Shown: positions 35,073 through 48,473, counted from the stretch's first letter. The stretch is DNA of 64,000 bases from Psychrobium sp. MM17-31 (GCF_022347785.1 NZ_JAKRGA010000005.1:227519-291518), one strand, 5' to 3'. The notes: generated by a model not told the origin, from the sequence alone. Program-made: numbers and translations.

Positions 35073-35621
35073 ATGACGTTTTCAGCTTTATTTTCCCCAC
35101 GACACAGTATTCCCTTATTGGCATTGCTTTGGCTTTTCACAGCAAACCACGCAATAGCCAGCGCTCCGAAAGCCTATCACCTTTCACCAGAAGTCAACGG
35201 CCAGTTGTTTCGACTCGACAAGCCACTATCCGGCATTGAAGTCGTGCGCAAACTCAATTACCCCAACGGTGAGGAAATCACAGAAACTACCACCACAGAT
35301 CGCGCCGGTAAATTTACCTTTGCCGAAAAGTCCGTTAGTGAGCTAACGCAAGGGAGCAAGCACCACGAGTCACAAGCGATTCAACTAATAGTTGCCAAAT
35401 GGCGCAACAACTACCACATCCTATGGCAGCTGCGCCCATCAAGTGGACAGCAAGACACCACCATTACCCAAAAGCTCAGTGATCTGCACTGCGACCTCAC
35501 CGATACCGAAGCAACCTATATTCTAAAAAGCGACAAGTACGACAACAGCAAACACCTGTTATATAGCGTATGCGACATCGACGGTACACGCGCCACACTG
35601 CGATATTCTTGGACCATGTGA
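35073..35621 (+). CDS. Secreted hypothetical protein, DUF6795-like
   Basis: 182 aa. Signal peptide (ALLWLFTANHAIASA). The mature protein has a beta-sandwich-like start, LDKPLSGIEVVRKLNYPNGE, then TTTDRAGKFTF, which resembles the DUF6795 type (a carboxypeptidase-regulatory-like repeat). Two Cys pairs near the C-terminus (HCDL, SVCD) could form a disulfide. Ends one base before the convergent gene. Function unknown. Confidence 0.65.
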   Translation: MTFSALFSPRHSIPLLALLWLFTANHAIASAPKAYHLSPEVNGQLFRLDKPLSGIEVVRKLNYPNGEEITETTTTDRAGKFTFAEKSVSELTQGSKHHESQAIQLIVAKWRNNYHILWQLRPSSGQQDTTITQKLSDLHCDLTDTEATYILKSDKYDNSKHLLYSVCDIDGTRATLRYSWTM

Positions 35622-35622
35622 G

Positions 35623-36147
35623 TTAAAACTGATAACTCACCATGATGGTACCTGCACCACGTTTTTCGTCACTTTTTGATGCTTTACCGTACCCCGCTTG
35701 TAATCTCACACGCCATCCCGACTGGTTGATGCCACTGAAATAATAGCTATAAGATAAGCCCGCACCATTTAAAGTTTCATCATCAAACGCTTCAGCTAAC
35801 GCACAACCAAGCGTTTGACCAAATAACGCGCCGATATTATCTTCGTCCTTATCAACGACGCAATCATCGCCGTCATAGATTCCCACAGCACCAACAAAGC
35901 CGCCAAAGGCATGATTCAATCCTTCGCCATAGCCATGCTCAAAGCCCAATGCAAAACCATCGTCCAAACCCATGTTGTAATTTAAATACCAACGGTCTTG
36001 CTCATTGTTAGCCGCCATCGAGCCTTCAAGCGTCACAAAGTAGGGATAACCAACACCCGTAGTAAAGGATAAGTCGTTTGCTTGTACGTCAGTGGGCGAA
36101 AATAGTGCGCTCAGACCTAGCGCTAGTAAACCGATAATTTTTCTCAT
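35623..36147 (-). CDS. Secreted outer-membrane-type hypothetical protein
   Basis: 174 aa with a signal peptide (cut near DVQA-N). The mature part alternates glycine/aromatic beta residues (GFALGFEHGYGEGL, VRLQAGYGKA) and ends in SYQF, so a small beta-barrel is likely. Two Cys residues (DCVV, GCAL) could pair. Convergent with the previous gene. Function unknown. Confidence 0.65.
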   Translation of the reverse strand: MRKIIGLLALGLSALFSPTDVQANDLSFTTGVGYPYFVTLEGSMAANNEQDRWYLNYNMGLDDGFALGFEHGYGEGLNHAFGGFVGAVGIYDGDDCVVDKDEDNIGALFGQTLGCALAEAFDDETLNGAGLSYSYYFSGINQSGWRVRLQAGYGKASKSDEKRGAGTIMVSYQF

Positions 36148-36299
36148 GTTTCTTCCTTGTGTAAATAAACTACATGCACACTAAACCAATTTGAATAACA
36201 CAACAATACCAATAAATGTTTTGAAACAAATATGATCTAAATCAGCACAATAACATTAGAAAATACTAATATTAAAAATAAGCGGAAAAGGGGAAAGCA

Positions 36300-36536
36300 A
36301 TGAACGATAAAAAGCGCATACGATTATTACAGATCATCATGCTTATCGGCATTTGTTTGATTTTATTGGGGCACTATTTTATTAGTTACGCCAACTTACC
36401 TGAGACTATGGGTGTTAAGGGCATTATCATTAGCGCGATGTGCATTGCGCTGGGCATTATTTTTTCCTTACCAACAAAAATCTATCTCACTATTTTGTTA
36501 ATGCGACGAGAAAAGCCTGTTAAAGACGAAAAATAG
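36300..36536 (+). CDS. Small two-helix membrane protein
   Basis: 78 aa. Membrane segments at about 9-29 and 40-62, positive tail (RREKPVKDEK). SD GGGGAAAG lies before the ATG. Convergent with atpC, sharing the terminator at 36542-36568. It stands where glmU often follows the atp operon. No family recognised. Confidence 0.6.
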   Translation: MNDKKRIRLLQIIMLIGICLILLGHYFISYANLPETMGVKGIIISAMCIALGIIFSLPTKIYLTILLMRREKPVKDEK

Positions 36537-36541
36537 CCATA

Positions 36542-36568
36542 AAAAAAGCGCCGTAAAGGCGCTTTTTT
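36542..36568. terminator. Bidirectional terminator (atp operon and small membrane gene)
   Basis: AAAAAAGCGCC-GTAAA-GGCGCTTTTTT works from either strand; it sits between the plus-strand gene ending at 36536 and atpC ending at 36588. Confidence 0.9.
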
Positions 36569-36587
36569 CAATCATTAACCCAAAGGC

Positions 36588-37007
36588 TTACTTTTTGCGT
36601 ACCATCTCTAGTACACGTAGTTGAGCTACCGCTTGTGCTAATTGCTTAGCCGCTTCTGCGTAGTCCATTTCACCTGAGTGATTGTTAATGTTTTCTTCAG
36701 CAAGACGCTTAGCTTCAACAGCCGCTTCTTCGTCAAGATCATCACCACGGATAGCTACATCAGCAAGGATGTTAACTAGTGATGGTTGAACTTCAAGAAT
36801 ACCGCCAGAAAGGAAGATTACCTCTTCCTCGCCGTTCTGTTTTACTAGGCGAACCATGCCGGGCTTGATGCTTGTTAGTAATGGCGCGTGACCAGGCATA
36901 ATACCTAAATCACCTGCATCACCAGAAACCTGTAAAGATTCTACGCGACCAGAGAATAATTGCCCTTCCGCGCTAACAACATCAAGATGTACAGTCATAG
37001 CAGCCAT
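36588..37007 (-). CDS. atpC: ATP synthase epsilon subunit
   Basis: 139 aa, family length. N-terminal beta-sandwich [18 protein letters not shown], then [17 protein letters not shown], and a C-terminal helix pair. The epsilon subunit belongs to the F1 central stalk and regulates ATP hydrolysis. Last gene of the atp operon; 18 bp after atpD. Confidence 0.96.
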   Translation of the reverse strand: MAAMTVHLDVVSAEGQLFSGRVESLQVSGDAGDLGIMPGHAPLLTSIKPGMVRLVKQNGEEEVIFLSGGILEVQPSLVNILADVAIRGDDLDEEAAVEAKRLAEENINNHSGEMDYAEAAKQLAQAVAQLRVLEMVRKK

Positions 37008-37024
37008 AGTTGTCTCCTAAGCGA

Positions 37025-38410
<1,386 letters not shown>

Positions 38411-38438
38411 CTATCCTCAAAGTTTATTAAGCCAATGC

Positions 38439-39305
38439 CTAAACAGCCGCCGCGCCGGCTACGATTTCACTCAGCTCTTGAGTGATGCTCGCCTGACGTG
38501 CTTTGTTGTAAACAAGTTGTAAATCGTCAATCAAGTCTGATGCGTTGTCTGTGGCGTTTTTCATAGCCATCATACGCGCAGCCATTTCACAAGCTACGTT
38601 TTCTACAACACCTTGATATACCTGAGACTCTACGTAACGCGTTAATAGAACATCTAATAGCTCTTTCGCGTCTGGCTCGTAGAGGTAATCCCAATGATGA
38701 GATTGCTCAGTGTTACCTTCTTGTTTCGGCAAAGGTAGTAGTTGATCGATCGATGGTTCTTGAACCATAGTGTTCACAAACTTGTTGTGTACCACGTATA
38801 GACGGTCCAACTCACCTTCGTCATATGCTTTTAACATGACCTGCACGTTACCAATCAGCTCGTTTAATGAAGGCGTATCACCCAAACCAGAAGTTTGTGC
38901 AACTACGTCGCCATTACCGAAGCTGTTGAAGAAGCTAATAGCTTTCGAACCAATTAGTGCGAATTTAACTTCAGCACCTTTAGTCGTCCACTCACCAGCA
39001 TCTTTGGTAACTTTCTTAAACAAGTTAATGTTTAAGCCGCCACAAAGGCCACGATCACTTGAAATCACGATGTAACCAACGCGTTTCACATCACGCTCTT
39101 CTAAATAAGAGTGACGGTATTCCAAGTTACCTTCAGCGATATGACTAATCACTTGGCGCATGTTAGTGGCATATGGACGCGAAGCATTCATGCGATCTTG
39201 TAGACGACGCATTTTACTTGCAGCAACCATTTCCATTGCGCTAGTGATCTTCTGAGTGTTTTTAACACTCGCGATCTTAGTTTTTATCTCTTTTCCGCCA
39301 GCCAT
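38439..39305 (-). CDS. atpG: ATP synthase gamma subunit
   Basis: 288 aa, standard length. N-terminal helix [20 protein letters not shown] and the C-terminal [12 protein letters not shown] of the coiled-coil shaft. Forms the rotating stalk inside F1. Confidence 0.97.
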   Translation of the reverse strand: MAGGKEIKTKIASVKNTQKITSAMEMVAASKMRRLQDRMNASRPYATNMRQVISHIAEGNLEYRHSYLEERDVKRVGYIVISSDRGLCGGLNINLFKKVTKDAGEWTTKGAEVKFALIGSKAISFFNSFGNGDVVAQTSGLGDTPSLNELIGNVQVMLKAYDEGELDRLYVVHNKFVNTMVQEPSIDQLLPLPKQEGNTEQSHHWDYLYEPDAKELLDVLLTRYVESQVYQGVVENVACEMAARMMAMKNATDNASDLIDDLQLVYNKARQASITQELSEIVAGAAAV

Positions 39306-39355
39306 CTCTTCTTTCTCCAGTTAGTTAGGTGTTGTTGCCAACACCTATCACCGAC

Positions 39356-40897
39356 TTAGTAAGTCTGAGTCGCTACGAAGTTATCTAGCAGTGCTTTAAG
39401 ACCAGCTTCGATGTCAGCGTCGTATGCGCCTTTTTCGTTGATCTTAGCTAGCAGCTCGCTACCTTCGCTGTTTGCGTAAGAAAGTAGAGACGCTTCAAAA
39501 TCGACAACTTTGTTGATTTCAACATCTTTCAAGTAACCTTTTTCTGCTGCGAAAACAACAACGCCTTGCTCGGCTACGCTTTGTGGAGCGTATTGTTTTT
39601 GCTTCATTAATTCAGTTACACGTTGACCATGCTCTAACTGAGCACGAGTTGCGTCATCTAGATCAGAAGAGAACTGAGCAAACGCCGCTAGTTCGCGGTA
39701 TTGTGCTAGTGCAGTACGGATACCACCAGACAGTTTCTTGATGATCTTAGTTTGTGCAGCACCACCAACACGAGATACCGAGATACCTGGGTTAACAGCA
39801 GGACGTAAGCCTGAGTTAAATAGGTCAGTTTCTAAGAAGATTTGACCATCGGTAATCGAGATTACGTTAGTAGGTACGAATGCAGAAACGTCACCCGCTT
39901 GAGTTTCGATGATAGGTAGCGCAGTTAAAGAACCGGTTTGACCTTTTACTTCACCGTTAGTGAATTTTTCTACGTAATCAACGTTTACGCGAGCAGCACG
40001 CTCTAGTAGACGCGAGTGTAAGTAGAATACGTCACCTGGGTATGCTTCACGGCCTGGTGGACGACGTAAAAGTAGAGAGATTTGACGGTAAGCAACAGCT
40101 TGCTTAGACAGATCATCATATACGATTAGTGCATCTTCACCGCGGTCACGGAAGTACTCACCCATAGCACAACCTGAGTAAGGTGCTAGGTATTGAAGTG
40201 CAGCAGCTTCAGCAGCAGATGCAACAACAACAATAGTGTTTTCTAATGCGCCGTGCTCTTCTAGCTTACGTACAACGTTTGCAATAGTAGAAGCTTTTTG
40301 ACCGATAGCTACGTATACACACTTAATGCCAGAGTTCTTCTGAGCAATGATAGCGTCGATAGCGATCGCAGTTTTACCTGTTTGACGGTCACCGATGATA
40401 AGCTCACGCTGACCACGACCAACTGGGATCATAGTATCGATTGCTTTAATACCAGTTTGTACTGGCTCATCAACTGATTGACGGTCGATTACACCAGGAG
40501 CGATAACTTCTACTGGAGAGTAACCATCGTTATCGATAGCGCCTTTACCATCGATTGGCTCACCTAGAGTGTTTACAACACGACCTAGTAGACCACGGCC
40601 TACTGGTACTTCAAGGATACGGCCTGTAGATTTTACTTTTACGCCTTCAGCTAGGTCAGCGTAAGGACCCATAACAACCGCACCTACTGAATCACGCTCT
40701 AAGTTAAGCGCGATCGCGTAGCGACTGCCTGGTAATTCAATCATCTCGCCTTGCATCACGTCCGCTAGGCCGTTGATGCGTAAGATACCGTCACTTACAG
40801 AAACGATAGTACCTTCGTTACGAGCTTCACTAACAACTTCGAATTGTTCGATACGTTGTTTGATCAGATCACTGATCTCAGTGGAATTTAGTTGCAT
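39356..40897 (-). CDS. atpA: ATP synthase alpha subunit
   Basis: 513 aa, equal to E. coli. P-loop [11 protein letters not shown], arginine finger in [14 protein letters not shown]-terminal helical domain. Nucleotide-binding non-catalytic F1 subunit. Confidence 0.98.
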   Translation of the reverse strand: MQLNSTEISDLIKQRIEQFEVVSEARNEGTIVSVSDGILRINGLADVMQGEMIELPGSRYAIALNLERDSVGAVVMGPYADLAEGVKVKSTGRILEVPVGRGLLGRVVNTLGEPIDGKGAIDNDGYSPVEVIAPGVIDRQSVDEPVQTGIKAIDTMIPVGRGQRELIIGDRQTGKTAIAIDAIIAQKNSGIKCVYVAIGQKASTIANVVRKLEEHGALENTIVVVASAAEAAALQYLAPYSGCAMGEYFRDRGEDALIVYDDLSKQAVAYRQISLLLRRPPGREAYPGDVFYLHSRLLERAARVNVDYVEKFTNGEVKGQTGSLTALPIIETQAGDVSAFVPTNVISITDGQIFLETDLFNSGLRPAVNPGISVSRVGGAAQTKIIKKLSGGIRTALAQYRELAAFAQFSSDLDDATRAQLEHGQRVTELMKQKQYAPQSVAEQGVVVFAAEKGYLKDVEINKVVDFEASLLSYANSEGSELLAKINEKGAYDADIEAGLKALLDNFVATQTY

Positions 40898-40911
40898 GCT
40901 CTAATCCCCAA

Positions 40912-41445
40912 TTACGATTGCAGCTGATTGCCAAGACGTTCTAATTTACCGCGGATAGATCCATCAATTAGGAGATCTTCAACACGGACAATTACGCCAG
41001 CAACCAGAGATTTATCAATACTTACGTTTAGCTTAACTTTACGTCCTAAACGCTTTTCAAGTGACGCGGCTAATTCAGCTTGTTGTGCGTCATTTAGTTC
41101 AGTAGCAGAAATAACATCTGCATCTACTTGCTGTTTGTACGCGTCAACGAACTCAGCAAATAGTACTGACACTTCAGGAAGTACTAATAAACGTTCATTT
41201 TGAGCCATAACTTTCATTAAGTTCTGACCATTTTCGTTGAGTTGCTCGCCACCGATCTTAATCATTAAGTCAGCTGCTTCGTTAGCAGCAGTGGTAGCTT
41301 TAAGCATAGAAACAACGGCATCATCAGATGCTACTTGACCCATAAAAGTGATCATTTCTAACCACGAGTCAACATTGTTGCTCTCAACAGCAAAATCGAA
41401 TGCTGCTTTAGCATAAGGACGAGCGATGGTAGTGAATTCAGCCAT
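40912..41445 (-). CDS. atpH: ATP synthase delta subunit
   Basis: 177 aa. N-terminal helical bundle TIARPYAKAAFDFA, and C-terminal VAGVIVRVEDLLIDGSIRGK. Joins the peripheral stalk to the F1 top. Confidence 0.97.
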   Translation of the reverse strand: MAEFTTIARPYAKAAFDFAVESNNVDSWLEMITFMGQVASDDAVVSMLKATTAANEAADLMIKIGGEQLNENGQNLMKVMAQNERLLVLPEVSVLFAEFVDAYKQQVDADVISATELNDAQQAELAASLEKRLGRKVKLNVSIDKSLVAGVIVRVEDLLIDGSIRGKLERLGNQLQS

Positions 41446-41460
41446 TACTCTTATCCTCTA

Positions 41461-41931
41461 TTACAGCTCGCCGACAAGTTTTTCAACAATGTCGTTCGCC
41501 GCAGCTTCATCGATTGAGCGCTCAAGAATTTTCTCAGCACCAGCAATTGCTAAAGTAGCAACTTGTTGGCGTAGGTCTTCTTTTGCACGGTTGCGTTCTG
41601 CTTCTACTTCTGCATAACCAGATGCGATGATTTTATCGCGCTCAGTCATAGCAGCAGTTTTTGCTTCGTCAACGATTTGTGCTTTGCGCTTGTTAGCTGC
41701 TTCAACGATTGCAGCAGCTTCCGCTTTTGCATCTTTCAGTTGATCTTTAGCAGAAGCTTGCGCTAGCTCTAAATCTTTAGTTGCACGTTCAGCAGAGGCC
41801 AAACCGTCAGCAATTTTTGCTTGACGCGCTTCAATTGCACTCATTAACGGTGGCCAGATATATTTCATACAAAATATAACGAACACTGCAAAAGCAATTG
41901 ATTGACCTAATAGGGTTGCGTTCATATTCAT
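41461..41931 (-). CDS. atpF: ATP synthase subunit b
   Basis: 156 aa, as in E. coli. One N-terminal membrane helix ([20 protein letters not shown]) then a long charged coiled coil. Dimer forms the peripheral stalk of F0F1. Confidence 0.97.
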   Translation of the reverse strand: MNMNATLLGQSIAFAVFVIFCMKYIWPPLMSAIEARQAKIADGLASAERATKDLELAQASAKDQLKDAKAEAAAIVEAANKRKAQIVDEAKTAAMTERDKIIASGYAEVEAERNRAKEDLRQQVATLAIAGAEKILERSIDEAAANDIVEKLVGEL

Positions 41932-41969
41932 AACGTCACTCCTCTAGTTAATTTAAAAGAGGTCGTTTA

Positions 41970-42245
<276 letters not shown>

Positions 42246-42343
42246 TTAAAGTTAAAAATAAAAAATTAAATTTGTTTCATTTGTTAATTACTGATTGGCC
42301 GTGTTTCATGTAGTAACAGGGCGAAGAAATCGATAATTAACTA

Positions 42344-43132
<789 letters not shown>

Positions 43133-43525
43133 CTATCCCACTTTTTTGGATTTAAAAATTAATGGTGAAAGCCAATGAAGAACAATTGCCAACGCGTATG
43201 TAACGAATAGTGGCAAATAAATCACGTCCAAAGTCTTAAACACCACCCAAAATAGCACTATCACTAAAACAAGCTTGAGTGCTTCGCCTTTAAAGAAATC
43301 ACTCAGGATTTCTCGTGAGGCGCTCGCTCCGGCATTGCGAAAAGCTAAAGTTGCAAAAACAAAGTTTGGGAAAATAGAAATCAATCCACCACAAAGTGCT
43401 GATACTGCTGCCATTTTGCCATTTGTTAGGAAGAAAATAAGTGAAGCCAATAACACGGCAACCGTTTGAAGACCAATCAACTTATAGGCTGTTGATCGAC
43501 CTTTAGAAGCCAGCTTTTTGACCAA
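43133..43525 (-). CDS. atpI: ATP synthase assembly protein I
   Basis: 130 aa, four membrane segments, VSALCGGLISIFPNFVFA typical of AtpI. Helps assemble the c-ring; first gene of the operon. Confidence 0.88.
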   Translation of the reverse strand: MVKKLASKGRSTAYKLIGLQTVAVLLASLIFFLTNGKMAAVSALCGGLISIFPNFVFATLAFRNAGASASREILSDFFKGEALKLVLVIVLFWVVFKTLDVIYLPLFVTYALAIVLHWLSPLIFKSKKVG

Positions 43526-43612
43526 TTTATTTACTCCGCAACTTGCTTATCTTAGTGATGAGCCATCTTATGAAAAATAACTCAATATACTGCGCCGAAA
43601 AAAGCATGCGGA

Positions 43613-43640
43613 AGTATACGTTTTCTGGCTAATATTGCAA
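43613..43640 (-). promoter_or_regulatory. Promoter candidate of the atp operon
   Basis: On the minus strand TTGCAA (43640-43635), 16-bp spacer, TATACT (43618-43613), expected start about 43606, some 80 nt before atpI. It lies in the gene-free stretch 43526-43879, where I see nothing else; the right part serves as the 3' trailer of parB. Confidence 0.55.
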
Positions 43641-43879
43641 CTGAATCAAGGGGTGTTTTGACATAATAATACAGAATTTGAGACTAAAGGAGGATGCCCC
43701 ACTACATATTGTGTTACACATTCGTGAAAATCACCAAACAAAGGCCAGATCGGATCTCTAAGGGATGATTAACAAAAATTTCACAGAGTTAGGAAATTTT
43801 TATTCATGAATTATGACTAAAAAGTGACCTCACCGAAGACATCAATTAAGCCTATCGGCGATATCACCAATTAAAATGA

Positions 43880-44785
43880 CTAATCTTGCAGTTTTAGGTG
43901 AGCTAACACACCTTCAAGTTCGTCATTTGAAGTATAAGAAATAACCAGTTTACCTTTACCTTTGCCATTGTCGTTAATGGCGACTTTGGCACCTAAATGA
44001 TCGGTTAGGCGTTGTTGTAGGCTAGCGATATTAGGATCAACGGCTTTTTCTTTTTTCTCAGGTTCGCCTTTAAGCGCTTTTTGCACTAAACGCTCAGTTT
44101 CGCGTACCGTCAGGCTTTTATCCGCTACAACACGGGCATTTTCACTTTGTAATTCACCCGATAAACCAAGCAATGCACGGGCATGCCCCATATCGATATC
44201 ACCGCGCTCTAATAGCAACTTAACATCGTCATTTAATGTATTAAGTCGTAAAAGATTACTTACTGTAGTACGAGATTTACCCACTTCATCGGCCACTTGC
44301 TGATGAGTCAGTTCAAATTCGTTAATCAAGCGATCTAAAGCAACGGCTTCTTCCATCGCATTGAGATCTTCGCGCTGAATGTTCTCGATAAGTGCCATAG
44401 CCATGGTTGATTGATCGTCAACTTCTTTCACTAAACACGGCACTTCACTTAATTGTGCAAGCTGTGCAGCACGCCAACGGCGCTCACCAGCAATAATCTC
44501 GTATTTATCGCTATCGTCGAGCTGACGCACGATAATCGGCTGAATAATGCCCTGAGTTTTAATAGAGCTCGCCAGATCATCTAATGCATCTTCAGACATG
44601 TCTTTACGTGGCTGATATTCACCGCGTTGTAAAAATTCTACTGGCAATTGGCGCAGTTCGCCTTCTTGCTCTTCGACAACAGGTTGCGCTTGCTTATCGG
44701 CTTCTACTTGTTTGGTACGTGCGGTATTACTAGTACTTAATAGGGCGTCTAAACTCTTACCTAAACCACGCTTTTTAACTGACAT
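43880..44785 (-). CDS. parB: Chromosome-partitioning protein ParB (Spo0J)
   Basis: 301 aa. KRGLGKSLDALLS start, ParB/Srx CTPase box GERRWRAAQLAQL and ENIQREDLNAMEEA, HTH HQQVADEVGKSRTTVSNLLR, C-terminal dimer region. Binds parS and spreads. No parS site was found in the window. 40 bp after parA. Confidence 0.96.
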   Translation of the reverse strand: MSVKKRGLGKSLDALLSTSNTARTKQVEADKQAQPVVEEQEGELRQLPVEFLQRGEYQPRKDMSEDALDDLASSIKTQGIIQPIIVRQLDDSDKYEIIAGERRWRAAQLAQLSEVPCLVKEVDDQSTMAMALIENIQREDLNAMEEAVALDRLINEFELTHQQVADEVGKSRTTVSNLLRLNTLNDDVKLLLERGDIDMGHARALLGLSGELQSENARVVADKSLTVRETERLVQKALKGEPEKKEKAVDPNIASLQQRLTDHLGAKVAINDNGKGKGKLVISYTSNDELEGVLAHLKLQD

Positions 44786-44825
44786 CTTTATTTAAACTCT
44801 ATTTTTATTTTTGATGGTTGGCTGG

Positions 44826-45617
44826 CTAGCCCGCCAAAGGTTTTTCTGGTTCTTGTTCGGCGCGTCGTAACATTTCACCGGCAAGTGCTAAGTAGGCTTT
44901 AGAGCCTGTAGACGATTTGTCGTAATACATCGCTGGTGCACCAAAACTAGGCGCTTCAGCTAAACGCACGTTACGCGGAATAACGGTGCGATAAACTTTT
45001 TCGCCAAAGTGCTGTTTTAGCTGATCAGAAACATCGTTGGCTAAGCGATTACGCGGATCATACATGGTGCGTAAAATACCCTCGATAGCCAAATCAGGAT
45101 TCACAACAGCCGCTAGCTTACTAATGGTATCAACCAAGGCTGTTAAGCCTTCTAGCGCGAAATATTCACACTGCATAGGTACTAATACGCTATCGGCAGC
45201 CGACATCGCATTAATGGTTAATAGGTTCAACGCAGGTGGACAATCGATAAAGATGAAATCATAGTCATCCTTAATCGGTGCTAAACCGTTTTTAAGGCGC
45301 ATTTCACGGGCAAAGAATTCAATTAGTTTGATTTCTGCAGCTGTTACATCAGCATTGGCAGCAATGAGGTCGTAATGCCCAGAAGTGTCTTTAACAATCA
45401 CTTCTTCAACTGGCATTTCATCCACTAATAAATCATAAGCTGTGGTCGGCACTTCGTATTTATCGACACCACTGCCCATGGTGGCATTGCCTTGCGGATC
45501 GAGATCGATAAGTAATACTTTACGACGTGTGGCAGCTAAAGACGCAGCCAAGTTTACTGCGGTCGTGGTTTTGCCAACGCCGCCCTTTTGGTTTGCTACT
45601 GCAATAATTCTTGCCAC
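44826..45617 (-). CDS. parA: Chromosome-partitioning ATPase ParA (Soj)
   Basis: 263 aa. Deviant Walker A KGGVGKTTTAVNLA at the N-terminus, then DLDPQGNAT and FIDCPPALNLL. Works with ParB to move origins apart. Follows rsmG, as in many gammaproteobacteria. Confidence 0.97.
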   Translation of the reverse strand: MARIIAVANQKGGVGKTTTAVNLAASLAATRRKVLLIDLDPQGNATMGSGVDKYEVPTTAYDLLVDEMPVEEVIVKDTSGHYDLIAANADVTAAEIKLIEFFAREMRLKNGLAPIKDDYDFIFIDCPPALNLLTINAMSAADSVLVPMQCEYFALEGLTALVDTISKLAAVVNPDLAIEGILRTMYDPRNRLANDVSDQLKQHFGEKVYRTVIPRNVRLAEAPSFGAPAMYYDKSSTGSKAYLALAGEMLRRAEQEPEKPLAG

Positions 45618-45650
45618 AAGCTTGTCCTTTATTGTTGAGAAGTTATTGTC

Positions 45651-46280
45651 TTATGCCTGCTTGATCACAACTAAGTGACGCTCGCCTTCTAGCTCTGGCA
45701 CCGTCAGTGGGTGAATCACATCGAGTGCTAATTCAGCCTTTAAGTGGTCTAATTCTTCCTGCGGAACTAGGCCTTTCAAGGCGTAAAATTTGCCTTGAGA
45801 GTGCGGTAAATGATGACACCAATCGAGCATATCGTCCAGTGATGCAAATGCACGACTAATTACGCCATCAAACCCTTGATTATCTTCAAATTCTTCAACA
45901 CGCGACTGCACTGGTGTTACATTCTTTAAACCCAATTCGTGAATCACCTGCTTAATAAAGCGAATGCGTTTACCCAAACTGTCGAGTAAGAAGAATTCTT
46001 TGTCCGGGTTTAAAATGGCTAATGGCAACCCCGGTAAACCAGGACCTGTGCCAACATCAATAAAACGCTGACCATCCAAATGCGGGGACACCACAATGCT
46101 ATCCATAATGTGTTTAACTAACATTTCACGAGGATCACGTACTGAGGTTAGGTTGTACGCTTTGTTCCACTTGTTGAGCAACTGAACTAAAGAAACCAGT
46201 TGCGCCTGATGCGCCTGTGGAATATCTAAATCAGTTTGATCGATAAGGTGTTGTAGTTGCTCTGCTAGCACAATAAGCAC
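45651..46280 (-). CDS. rsmG: 16S rRNA m7G527 methyltransferase
   Basis: 209 aa. SAM motif [18 protein letters not shown]-terminal [21 protein letters not shown]-terminal ALKG. Methylates G527 of 16S rRNA. The frame starts with GTG (46280 or 46271); no ATG is near. The usual upstream partner mnmG is missing here. Confidence 0.95.
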   Translation of the reverse strand: MLIVLAEQLQHLIDQTDLDIPQAHQAQLVSLVQLLNKWNKAYNLTSVRDPREMLVKHIMDSIVVSPHLDGQRFIDVGTGPGLPGLPLAILNPDKEFFLLDSLGKRIRFIKQVIHELGLKNVTPVQSRVEEFEDNQGFDGVISRAFASLDDMLDWCHHLPHSQGKFYALKGLVPQEELDHLKAELALDVIHPLTVPELEGERHLVVIKQA

Positions 46281-46344
46281 TCGTAAATTTGATAATGCGG
46301 CGAATTTTATAATGAATTGCCAATATTACCAAGCGCCACTGTCG

Positions 46345-47109
46345 TTATCTTAAGCTGGCGTTGAAGTTATTAATGAGTTTTTGATATTCGCCGCTTTTTT
46401 TCAGCTTAGCGAGGCCTTGCTCAAACTTTTTTTGCAAGCGCTGATTCGCTGCATTCTTTTTTGAAAACATTACAGATAATGGCTCTACCAGCAATGGTTT
46501 TGAAGAGAAGGCCAAGGCTTTACTCTGACGTTTCGAAAACTTTCTCTTTAACATATCGCGTCCGACATCTTCAGCAATTGGAAATGCATCAATACGGGTG
46601 CCAATGAGTTTTTTGAAATTTATCTTGTCTGAGTTCGCTACCTGAACCTTAATACGCCCTTGCTGCTGTGCGTCGGCGAATTCATCACCGTAATAATAGG
46701 TTTTAGTCGCACCAAAGACAGGAATCTTATTGGTGGGTAATTTCTCCCAATGAATAGGGTGGCTTTTTCGATAAAAAAGCACCACTTTAGGCGAATAAAT
46801 TGGGGAAGAAAAGGTCGCAAAAGCTTTGCGCTCTTCTGTTGGAGTCCAACCAACTGACGCATCGACTTTACCTGCTTCAATTAACTTAAAGGTTTTGCTG
46901 GATGACATTGCTTTAAACTTAACCCGTACATTCTCAAGCTCAAAAGCACGTTTTACAACGTGATTTAAAACGCCTTTATTAGGCAGAGACTGTGAAATAA
47001 AAGGTTTGTATTCGCTGTAGGCAATAGTGATAGTAAAAGCGTGGGCAGAAAAAGCAAATAGCCACGAAAAAGTCAGCAACGCTAGCAATCTAAGCATCTG
47101 ATTTTTCAT
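46345..47109 (-). CDS. Periplasmic solute-binding protein (SBP family 3-like)
   Basis: 254 aa. Signal peptide ending near SAHA. Body FTITIAYSEYKPFISQSLPN, then VDASVGWTPTEERKAFATFS typical of family 3 amino-acid binding proteins. No ABC permease or ATPase is beside it, so it may be an orphan sensor-type receptor. Ligand unknown. Confidence 0.82.
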   Translation of the reverse strand: MKNQMLRLLALLTFSWLFAFSAHAFTITIAYSEYKPFISQSLPNKGVLNHVVKRAFELENVRVKFKAMSSSKTFKLIEAGKVDASVGWTPTEERKAFATFSSPIYSPKVVLFYRKSHPIHWEKLPTNKIPVFGATKTYYYGDEFADAQQQGRIKVQVANSDKINFKKLIGTRIDAFPIAEDVGRDMLKRKFSKRQSKALAFSSKPLLVEPLSVMFSKKNAANQRLQKKFEQGLAKLKKSGEYQKLINNFNASLR

Positions 47110-47212
47110 GGCTATCCTTAATATGAATTCTTTCTAACTAATCCATAGTACTAATTTTGATCGAAATTTCAACTATTATAGTTAACCACATCAACTAACT
47201 ACAATTTAAAGG

Positions 47213-48355
47213 CTAAGCTATTGGTTTCGCTTTTTTATAAACCTGATCGCGCCATAGTTTTTCAAGCGGCCCTTGGCCTTTGTATTTTTGCCATAAGTTG
47301 GCCAAGATAATTTGAATCACCGTCATCACTCCTGCAACCGCCATTAAGTGATGGAGTAACCAATCGCCGTGATTATCAGCTAAGAACACTCGGAAGGTTA
47401 GCGCCATAGTCAACGATTGGAATATATACAGTGTAAAGGCCATTTTTCCGCAATTTTGCAAGAACATTAACCACTGTGGTTTAGCCGTAACAATTTTAAC
47501 TAGACGTGAAGCAACGGCCAGAATCATCATTAAACCACCGACCCAATTTAACGGCCCGTTAGTCCATAATGCATTTTTAAAGTCCGTTTCAAAAATCATG
47601 TATAGCTGGAAGACACTCAAGGCGCCACCAAGCGTAAACAAAATTAATTCGTTGGCTAAACTCGTGCCATGGCTGAAGAACCCTCGCTTCATTAATGACA
47701 TACCAATCAGCATACCACCTGCAGTCATCCAGAAAATAACAGGAAATAGGAATACCATGTTCATTCCCATCATCAAGTTGTAATTAAAGAAGTTCTCAAA
47801 TGACCCTACAGGATTCATCATGGCTGCAAATTCAGGATCTGGTTGCATCATGTCTTGCGGGAACAAGGATATTAACCACGCAATTCCCATCAATAACAGC
47901 ATGCCGACAAAAATAAAGATAACACCACGACGCATTAATTGAGCTGGCTCTTTTTCGCTCCATTTGTAAATAATGATGCCTGTTAAGCCATAGGTTAAAA
48001 GAATGTCACCGAAAAATAGTACGGTAATGTGAATGAAACCAAACAAGATAAGTAAGCCCAAACGGGTAGACATCAACGGGTAAGGCTCAAAGTTTTTAGC
48101 GCGGGCGCGTTCTAAAAACATCACGATGCCGGCACCAAACAGCACGCAAAACAGCGAAATAAAACGTTCTTTAGCGAGTAACGTTTGAAAGATAAACGCC
48201 GTTTTTTCAGTATCTGTCGCCTGGCCATCAAAATTGACGTTAGTATACGCCTCAAATGACATCGCAAACGCCACAATATTCATAAATAGAATGCCTAAGA
48301 TTGCGATACCGCGTAATAAATCTAAGCTGACAATCCGGTCCATTGTTGTATTCAT
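47213..48355 (-). CDS. DUF418-family membrane protein
   Basis: 380 aa from ATG 48355, which has GGGGAG just upstream; a frame back to 48442 is less likely. RIVSLDLLRGIAILGILFMN start, about nine or ten membrane segments, then the DUF418 tail FRVFLADNHGDWLLHHL...LWRDQVY. Related to acyltransferase-like heparan-alpha-glucosaminide family proteins; function unknown. Confidence 0.87.
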   Translation of the reverse strand: MNTTMDRIVSLDLLRGIAILGILFMNIVAFAMSFEAYTNVNFDGQATDTEKTAFIFQTLLAKERFISLFCVLFGAGIVMFLERARAKNFEPYPLMSTRLGLLILFGFIHITVLFFGDILLTYGLTGIIIYKWSEKEPAQLMRRGVIFIFVGMLLLMGIAWLISLFPQDMMQPDPEFAAMMNPVGSFENFFNYNLMMGMNMVFLFPVIFWMTAGGMLIGMSLMKRGFFSHGTSLANELILFTLGGALSVFQLYMIFETDFKNALWTNGPLNWVGGLMMILAVASRLVKIVTAKPQWLMFLQNCGKMAFTLYIFQSLTMALTFRVFLADNHGDWLLHHLMAVAGVMTVIQIILANLWQKYKGQGPLEKLWRDQVYKKAKPIA

Positions 48356-48370
48356 AATTCTCCCCAATAA

Positions 48371-48398
48371 AAAAGGCTTGGAATGACCCAAGCCTTTT
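48371..48398 (-). terminator. Rho-independent terminator
   Basis: Minus strand: AAAAGGCTTGG/CCAAGCCTTTT stem, 6-base loop, then TTATT. Ends the large membrane-protein gene upstream and lies before the DUF418 gene. Confidence 0.85.
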
Positions 48399-48473
48399 AA
48401 AAGTAACATATTAAGTAACGTTAAGCCGTTAGATTTATGCAACTATTTGTTTACATTTTGTAAGCGCGACAAC

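Noticed and set aside
42301..42320. parS-like TGTTTCATGTAGTAACA near atpB
   Set aside because: The right arm does not match TGTTTCACGTGAAACA. No good parS site was seen by eye anywhere in the window.
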